A stretch of DNA of 64,000 bases from an uncultured Draconibacterium sp. GTDB taxonomy: Bacteria > Bacteroidota > Bacteroidia > Bacteroidales > Prolixibacteraceae. The stretch covers positions 661,001-725,000 of the forward strand of contig NZ_OY776414.1 in assembly GCF_963675585.1 (NCBI RefSeq), written 5' to 3'. Made by a program: the position numbers and the translations under genes. This document shows positions 58,590 through 64,000 of this stretch, piece after piece (position 1 is the first letter of the stretch; each line of letters starts with the position of its first letter). The notes beneath the pieces were generated by a model, which was given only the letters and a program-made list of their open reading frames with translations, did not search any database and was not told where the DNA came from.

Positions 58590-61174
58590 GTTGTGGTTTG
58601 ATGTAAAATTGAAAAGATATTCAACCCAAGAGTCGATGCATCTTCAGATGTTGTGGTTTGATGTAAAATTGAAAAGATATTCAACAGATAAAGAATTGGG
58701 CAAATTACCGAGTGTGTTGTGGTTTGATGTAAAATGTTATGGATTCCGGGAGTTGATGAAATTCGTTGTGGTTTGATGTAAAATTGAAAAGATATTCAAC
58801 TGGTACTGCTTGCGATGCTGCTACTCCTTCGTTGTGGTTTGATGTAAAATTGAAAAGATATTCAACTATCAGCGATAATTAATTGAGCCTTGTGTAGTTG
58901 TGGTTTGATGTAAAATTGAAAAGATATTCAACACCATTGAGAATAGGGTAATCCATTCCCTGGTTGTGGTTTGATGTAAAATTGAAAAGATATTCAACCT
59001 CAGTTGGTAGAGCAGTCGCTTTTAGGTGTTGTGGTTTGATGTAAAATTGAAAAGATATTCAACGTTAATGTTCATATCAGGATCATCATTCCAGTTGTGG
59101 TTTGATGTAAAATTGAAAAGATATTCAACTTATCTATTACGAACTTGTTACACTCTACAGTTGTGGTTTGATGTAAAATTGAAAAGATATTCAACGGATA
59201 AAGAGCAAGCGCATGTGGCGCACCGTTGTGGTTTGATGTAAAATTGAAAAGATATTCAACACTGTTGAGGATATGTATTGGCTTTGTCAGGTTGTGGTTT
59301 GATGTAAAATTGAAAAGATATTCAACAATACAAAAATCCGTCATCGCCTTCCATGTGTTGTGGTTTGATGTAAAATTGAAAAGATATTCAACAAATACCA
59401 TATTCGGTTAATGGTTAATCGTGTTGTGGTTTGATGTAAAATTGAAAAGATATTCAACCAGGTTGTTTATGGCCCTGCACTGTATTATGTTGTGGTTTGA
59501 TGTAAAATTGAAAAGATATTCAACCATCATTTTATCGAACGACGCGATTAATGGTTGTGGTTTGATGTAAAATTGAAAAGATATTCAACTTATTTGCTCA
59601 AGTGTATTTTGTTGCTGTTGTTGTGGTTTGATGTAAAATTGAAAAGATATTCAACTTGTTGAAGATTGGAGTAATACCATTATTGGTTGTGGTTTGATGT
59701 AAAATTGAAAAGATATTCAACGGTAACTAATTCAGGGAGAGATGTGCCTACGTTGTGGTTTGATGTAAAATTGAAAAGATATTCAACAGATAACGGCGAG
59801 GAGTTATGGTCGCCTTTGTTGTGGTTTGATGTAAAATTGAAAAGATATTCAACAACGTGGATGAGCCTTCCGTCACTGCACACGTTGTGGTTTGATGTAA
59901 AATTGAAAAGATATTCAACAACTTGTCTTAACAAGTGACGTCTTTTATTGTTGTGGTTTGATGTAAAATTGAAAAGATATTCAACCTTTTCTTCATTTGC
60001 TTGGTCTAGGATTGCGTTGTGGTTTGATGTAAAATTGAAAAGATATTCAACAGCAACAGAAAGGCAACGATTAACTAAGTTGTTGTGGTTTGATGTAAAA
60101 TTGAAAAGATATTCAACAATGGAAATAGTTTAGCTAACAGTTTTCTTGTTGTGGTTTGATGTAAAATTGAAAAGATATTCAACGAAAAGAAAATTGTAAG
60201 CATTGGGGGCGTCGTTGTGGTTTGATGTAAAATTGAAAAGATATTCAACTGTAAGAGGTACCGATACCACCACAGTAACGTTGTGGTTTGATGTAAAATT
60301 GAAAAGATATTCAACGGCTACTGGCAATTTCATTAATAGGCTTTTGTTGTGGTTTGATGTAAAATTGAAAAGATATTCAACTCTTATCGGTAAGAAGGTA
60401 TGCTCTGAAACGTTGTGGTTTGATGTAAAATTGAAAAGATATTCAACGAGCCAAAATCAAGTTCGGATGCCGGAACCGTTGTGGTTTGATGTAAAATTGA
60501 AAAGATATTCAACACAGCATCACCAAAGTGTGTAGCTTCCTCTGTTGTGGTTTGATGTAAAATTGAAAAGATATTCAACCAATTCACGTAATATCAAACC
60601 ATCTTTTATGTTGTGGTTTGATGTAAAATTGAAAAGATATTCAACAACTTTTAGATGTGTAAGTTTTTTATCTTCGTTGTGGTTTGATGTAAAATTGAAA
60701 AGATATTCAACTAAAATGCCTATATATTCAATGTCATCGTTGTTGTGGTTTGATGTAAAATTGAAAAGATATTCAACGGCAATACTAATATAAGCGGATG
60801 GGACACTGTTGTGGTTTGATGTAAAATTGAAAAGATATTCAACTAAATCCATAATTGCAATTATTTGTTACAAAGTTGTGGTTTGATGTAAAATTGAAAA
60901 GATATTCAACTTAACTGAAGTAAATAAGCAACTTTACAACGTTGTGGTTTGATGTAAAATTGAAAAGATATTCAACATTGTTAACGGGTAATGTTTCATT
61001 GTCTGGGTTGTGGTTTGATGTAAAATTGAAAAGATATTCAACGCGTTAGCATTTTCACACAGTTCAAGTTCTGTTGTGGTTTGATGTAAAATTGAAAAGA
61101 TATTCAACTGTTTCGGGCTTCGGGTGTTGGTGCCTGGTGTTGTGGTTTGATGTAAAATTGAAAAGATATTCAAC
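58590..61174 (+). CRISPR. CRISPR array, 40 repeats of 36 bp, 39 spacers
   Basis: The 36-bp repeat starts GTTGTGGTTTGATG and ends AAGATATTCAAC, with GTTG/CAAC termini. Spacers are 29-31 bp, except the first (24 bp). Repeat 3 (58716-58735) is cut to its first 20 bases. All other copies look identical. Pairing with the tracrRNA fixes crRNA direction as rightward. Beyond the last repeat a 33-bp spacer-like segment leads to a degenerate repeat at 61208-61245 containing GAAATTGAAAAGATAG. ORFs translating the repeat (LWFDVKLKRYST) are artefacts. Confidence 0.98.
58999..59027 (+). other. CRISPR spacer 7 resembling a tRNA D-arm
   Basis: The 29-base spacer starts CTCAGTTGGTAGAGCA, the near-universal D-arm of bacterial tRNAs, and continues into a plausible anticodon arm (GTCGCTTTTAGG). 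Its protospacer is thus probably a tRNA gene of a phage, a plasmid or the host. Confidence 0.7.
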
Positions 61175-61207
61175 CAATTCGGGACTGTTTCCCGGTTGGT
61201 TTTCCTT

Positions 61208-61245
61208 GTCGTTTGTTATGAAATTGAAAAGATAGCTGTTGAATG
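61208..61245 (+). repeat. degenerate terminal CRISPR repeat
   Basis: It shares ATGAAATTGAAAAGATA and a GTTGAAT end with the array repeat but has several substitutions and insertions. It lies 33 bp beyond repeat 40. Confidence 0.6.
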
Positions 61246-61259
61246 CCGAGGTAGTTATA

Positions 61260-61292
61260 AAACCTTCAAGGATTCAAAAACCTTGAAGGTTT
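61260..61292. terminator. hairpin after the CRISPR array
   Basis: AAACCTTCAAGG (61260-61271) and CCTTGAAGGTTT (61281-61292) form a 12-bp stem followed by an AT-rich stretch. It may end both the array transcript and the leftward DUF2179 gene. Confidence 0.6.
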
Positions 61293-61310
61293 ATATTTTA
61301 ATAAGTCTTT

Positions 61311-61874
61311 TTATTTCCCTTTTCTCCAAACCGTTTTGGCTGGGAAAATCCCTTTGTTAACCGATTTTACATCTTCAACCGAATAAAAGGCCAGCGGATT
61401 GGTTTTATGCACAATGTCCTGTACTCTTTTTACCTTTTTCCGGTTAACTATGGTATAAATAATACTAACCGTTTCGCTGCTTCCGTTTGCTTCGTGGTGG
61501 GTAATTCCATAGCCGGCATCTGTCAGGTTTTCAATAAGCTGCTGGGCATCTTTTCTGGTTATAATTTGGACTTTTACAATGCCAACCGCCAGTTTTTCCT
61601 CGATGAGTAAGCCGACATAATTACCGGCAGCAAATCCTGCAGCATAAGCAATGTAGCAGGTCCAGTTATCAAGATTTTGAAAAATGCGCGAGATGGCAAG
61701 CAACCAGATTAAGACTTCGAAAAAGCCAAGAAAAGGTGCCCAGAATTTGTGCCCTTTCGAAACCATAACAATTCGGATGGTACCAAACGAAACATCGAGT
61801 ACCCTCGAAAAGAAGATCAGCGCCGGCAACAGTGCGTAGGTGAATAAATTACTGTCGTAAAATGAGGTATCCAT
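61311..61874 (-). CDS. DUF2179/UPF0316-like membrane protein
   Basis: The 187-aa protein has three N-terminal helices (about 10-30, 45-65, 70-90: LIFFSRVLDVSFGTIRIV, FFEVLIWLLAISRIF, AYAAGFAAGNYVGLLIEEKL), then a cytoplasmic DUF2179 domain (VQIITRKDAQQLIENLTDAGYG...). The family resembles YitT-like C-terminal domains; function unknown. It is leftward and ends just beyond the CRISPR array. Confidence 0.85.
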   Translation of the reverse strand: MDTSFYDSNLFTYALLPALIFFSRVLDVSFGTIRIVMVSKGHKFWAPFLGFFEVLIWLLAISRIFQNLDNWTCYIAYAAGFAAGNYVGLLIEEKLAVGIVKVQIITRKDAQQLIENLTDAGYGITHHEANGSSETVSIIYTIVNRKKVKRVQDIVHKTNPLAFYSVEDVKSVNKGIFPAKTVWRKGK

Positions 61875-61914
61875 AGAATGTAATCTAAGTTAAAAGTATA
61901 AAGATACACGTTTA

Positions 61915-61977
61915 AAGTTCAAAGTTTAGTGTTCAGAGTTTAGAGTTCAGGGTTCAGCGTTCAGGGTTCAGAGTTTT
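61915..61977. repeat. GTTCAGAGTTTAGA-type low-complexity repeat
   Basis: About six imperfect 10-bp units of GTTCAGAGTT/GTTCAGGGTT occur between DUF2179 and prfC. Related stretches lie at 33404-33430 and 38584-38615, always in intergenic DNA. TGCCTACTGCC repeats follow at 61986-62007. Confidence 0.65.
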
Positions 61978-62037
61978 TTTGCTTCTGCCTACTGCCTACT
62001 GCCTTCTAACTTCCAACTACCAACTTCTGCCTTTTTT

Positions 62038-63612
62038 CTAAAACTCTGAGGTAAAATGGAATTTAACATCCTTAAATTCGTCCTGAGCCATTTGCAGAAT
62101 AAAGGAGGAGTCGGCCATAAATACATCGCGGCCCAATTTGTCTTTGGCCATTTTTTGGTATTTGCGCTTTTTAAACTCAGTTAAAACCTTTTCGTTGTCC
62201 GATTCAATCCAGCAGGCTTTGTGCATTTGCAACGGCTCGAACCTACATTTCGCACTGTATTCGTGTTCCAAACGGTACTGAATTACTTCAAATTGAAGTT
62301 GTCCTACAGTTCCAATAATTTTACGTCCGTTAAAGGTACTTGTAAACAACTGCGCCACACCTTCGTCCATTAACTGGTCGATTCCTTTTCCCAGCTGCTT
62401 CGATTTCATTGGGTCAGCGTTTTCTACAAAACGGAACATTTCGGGAGAGAAACTTGGTAAACCTTTAAAATGAATGTCTTCGCCATCGGTTAAGGTGTCG
62501 CCAATAATAAAGTTACCGGTATCGGGTACTCCAATAATATCGCCGGGGTAGGCCACTTCCACAATTTCTTTTTGCGAAGCCATAAATGCTGTTGGGCTCG
62601 AAATGCGGAACGATTTGCCCAAACGAATGTTTTTGTACATTTTGTTGCGTTCGAATATGCCTGAACATATTTTTACAAAGGCAATTCTGCTTCGGTGGTT
62701 CGGATCGATGTTGGCATGAATTTTAAATACAAAGCCTGTGAAACCGTTTTCTTCCGGTTTTATTTCGCGTTCTTCGGTGACACTTGGGCGTGGAGTTGGT
62801 GCAATTTTTACAAAAGCATCCAACAGTTCCTGAACACCAAAATTGTACAAGGCACTTCCAAAAAATACCGGTGCCAGGTCACCTGCCAAATACTGATCGT
62901 TCTCGTACTCCGGATAAACTCCATCAACCAGTTCCAGCTCATCGCGCAATGTCTGGGCATCGTCGCCAATGTAATCTTCCAGTTGCGGATCGGTAAGATC
63001 TTCAAATTTTATTCGTTCTTCAATTTCCTGAATATCAGGTTTGAAAAGTTTCAGGCTTTTGTTAAAAATATTGTAAACCCCTTTAAAATCGGGACCATTG
63101 TTTATGGGCCAGCTAAGCGGGCGAACTTTTATCTTCAACTGTTCTTCCACTTCATCCATTAACGAGAACGGATCTTGCGCAGGACGGTCCATTTTGTTTA
63201 CAAAAACAATTACAGGAGTTTTTCGCATCCGGCAAACATTCATCAGTTTTTCGGTTTGCGGCTCAACCCCCTTGGCTGCATCAATTACAATAATAACACT
63301 GTCAACAGCTGTTAAAGTCCGAAATGTATCTTCCTGAAAATCCTGGTGACCGGGAGTATCGAGAATGTTTACTTTGTATCCGTTGTACTCGAATCCCATT
63401 ACCGAAGTAGCCACAGAAATTCCACGCTGGCGCTCAATTTCCATAAAATCGGAAGTAGCCCCTTTTTTAATTTTATTGCTTTTTACGGCACCTGCCACTC
63501 GAATAGCTCCACCAAACAAAAGTAGTTTCTCTGTTAAAGTGGTTTTTCCGGCATCGGGGTGACTCACAATTCCAAATGTACGTCGGCGTTTTATTTCTTC
63601 CAGAAATGTCAT
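62038..63612 (-). CDS. prfC: peptide chain release factor 3
   Basis: The 524-aa translational GTPase has G1 [12 protein letters not shown], switch [10 protein letters not shown], and NKMD. Domain content and the RF3-specific [14 protein letters not shown] fit PrfC rather than EF-G. It recycles RF1/RF2 after termination. It stands alone, leftward, with its promoter between 63613 and 63707. Confidence 0.95.
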   Translation of the reverse strand: MTFLEEIKRRRTFGIVSHPDAGKTTLTEKLLLFGGAIRVAGAVKSNKIKKGATSDFMEIERQRGISVATSVMGFEYNGYKVNILDTPGHQDFQEDTFRTLTAVDSVIIVIDAAKGVEPQTEKLMNVCRMRKTPVIVFVNKMDRPAQDPFSLMDEVEEQLKIKVRPLSWPINNGPDFKGVYNIFNKSLKLFKPDIQEIEERIKFEDLTDPQLEDYIGDDAQTLRDELELVDGVYPEYENDQYLAGDLAPVFFGSALYNFGVQELLDAFVKIAPTPRPSVTEEREIKPEENGFTGFVFKIHANIDPNHRSRIAFVKICSGIFERNKMYKNIRLGKSFRISSPTAFMASQKEIVEVAYPGDIIGVPDTGNFIIGDTLTDGEDIHFKGLPSFSPEMFRFVENADPMKSKQLGKGIDQLMDEGVAQLFTSTFNGRKIIGTVGQLQFEVIQYRLEHEYSAKCRFEPLQMHKACWIESDNEKVLTEFKKRKYQKMAKDKLGRDVFMADSSFILQMAQDEFKDVKFHFTSEF

Positions 63613-63707
63613 TTTCTTGTTCCTTTAATTTCAGGGCGCAAAAGTAAGTAAACTAGTTGAAAGATTTTTTGATTGTCTTTGGTATTTCTTTTAAGTGAGT
63701 TAAAAGC

Positions 63708-64000
63708 TTAATTTTTATTTTTTGGTTTTCTTACACTTTTCAGCTCATCCGAGATAAAATTCCAGTAGGCTTCATGAAAACGAACACTCTGTTTGCCTAA
63801 AATATCGTTGTAACTTTGGGCAACATCGTCAGGATGAAATTTCCGTAAATACATGTCTTCGTACAATGCCGGAACTTCGGGATGAAACTGTACGGCAAAA
63901 ACATTTTTGTATTTCGAATGTGCCAGTCCTTCAACAATTTTCCCGTCGGGTGAAACACAGGTTACTTCCAGGTTTTTACCAAGTTTATCGTCAGCCTGAT
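63708..64000 (-). CDS. class I glutamine amidotransferase/peptidase C26 (partial)
   Basis: The C-terminal 97 codons of a leftward gene continue beyond the window. The His of the catalytic triad lies in NVFAVQFHPEV, with VSPDGKIVEGLAH before it, as in gamma-glutamyl-gamma-aminobutyrate hydrolase-like (PuuD) proteins. The N-terminal part with the nucleophile Cys is not in the window. Confidence 0.75.
   Translation of the reverse strand, partial: QADDKLGKNLEVTCVSPDGKIVEGLAHSKYKNVFAVQFHPEVPALYEDMYLRKFHPDDVAQSYNDILGKQSVRFHEAYWNFISDELKSVRKPKNKN

Noticed and set aside
58591-61173. Many overlapping ORFs encoding LWFDVKLKRYST or VEYLFNFTSNHN repeats
   Set aside because: They are translations of the 36-bp CRISPR repeats in different frames, not genes.

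Overview
The window is a piece of a Bacteroidota chromosome, most likely from the marine or sediment Marinilabiliales/Prolixibacteraceae-like group. This placement is inferred from gene content: T9SS C-terminal sorting domain, Bacteroidota-type promoters (TTTG-N19-TAxxTTTG), GH105, LytTR regulator, 7TM-HD protein, DUF5777 and FtsX/LolA export genes, low-GC DNA and almost no Shine-Dalgarno sequences. No rRNA or tRNA gene and no prophage was seen.

Layout. (1) 1-5221: S41 peptidase lipoprotein, 7TM-HD phosphodiesterase, NlpC/P60 protein, a 30-aa membrane peptide and a Nudix hydrolase. (2) 5225-9300: leftward molybdenum cofactor operon (P-loop MobB-like, moeA, moaA, moaC, and a MOSC-MogA fusion broken by two indels). 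It is headed by a structured leader that looks like a Moco riboswitch. (3) 9417-10874: T9SS cargo. (4) 10972-24580: leftward electron-transfer island with a CcsBA cytochrome c synthase, six multiheme or monoheme cytochromes carrying 44 predicted heme c sites (one a 19-heme/cytochrome b fusion), a separate cytochrome b, a DUF5777 barrel and an FNR-like regulator. (5) 25728-34565: leftward histidine operon (hisG, EamA exporter, hisD, hisC, hisB, purU, tlpA, hisH, argB) with a histidine-rich leader peptide and attenuator. (6) 34793-40404: GH105 with a LacI-type operator inside its promoter, small secreted proteins, LytTR regulator, zinc-ribbon protein, SSB and CAP protein. (7) 40561-47900: TetR-controlled LolA/FtsX/LolD-like export operon interrupted by two four-helix-bundle (23S IVP-like) cassettes, each flanked by its own inverted repeats. 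The TetR protein carries an EF-hand loop. (8) 48128-49900: unrecognised 590-aa protein. (9) 50094-61245: type II-C CRISPR-Cas locus with tracrRNA on the opposite strand, a 1574-aa Cas9, an unknown 218-aa protein, a RAYT (REP-associated transposase), cas1, cas2 and an array of 40 repeats. (10) 61311-64000: DUF2179 membrane protein, prfC and the end of a class I glutamine amidotransferase.

Most unusual signals. Cas9 has about 295 extra residues between HNH and RuvC-III built from four to five tandem copies of a 55-59-residue beta motif. The RAYT sits inside the cas operon, is flanked by its REP elements and carries one REP copy in frame in its own coding sequence. One CRISPR spacer reads as a tRNA D-arm. 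The four-helix-bundle cassettes resemble rRNA intervening sequences moved into an mRNA operon.
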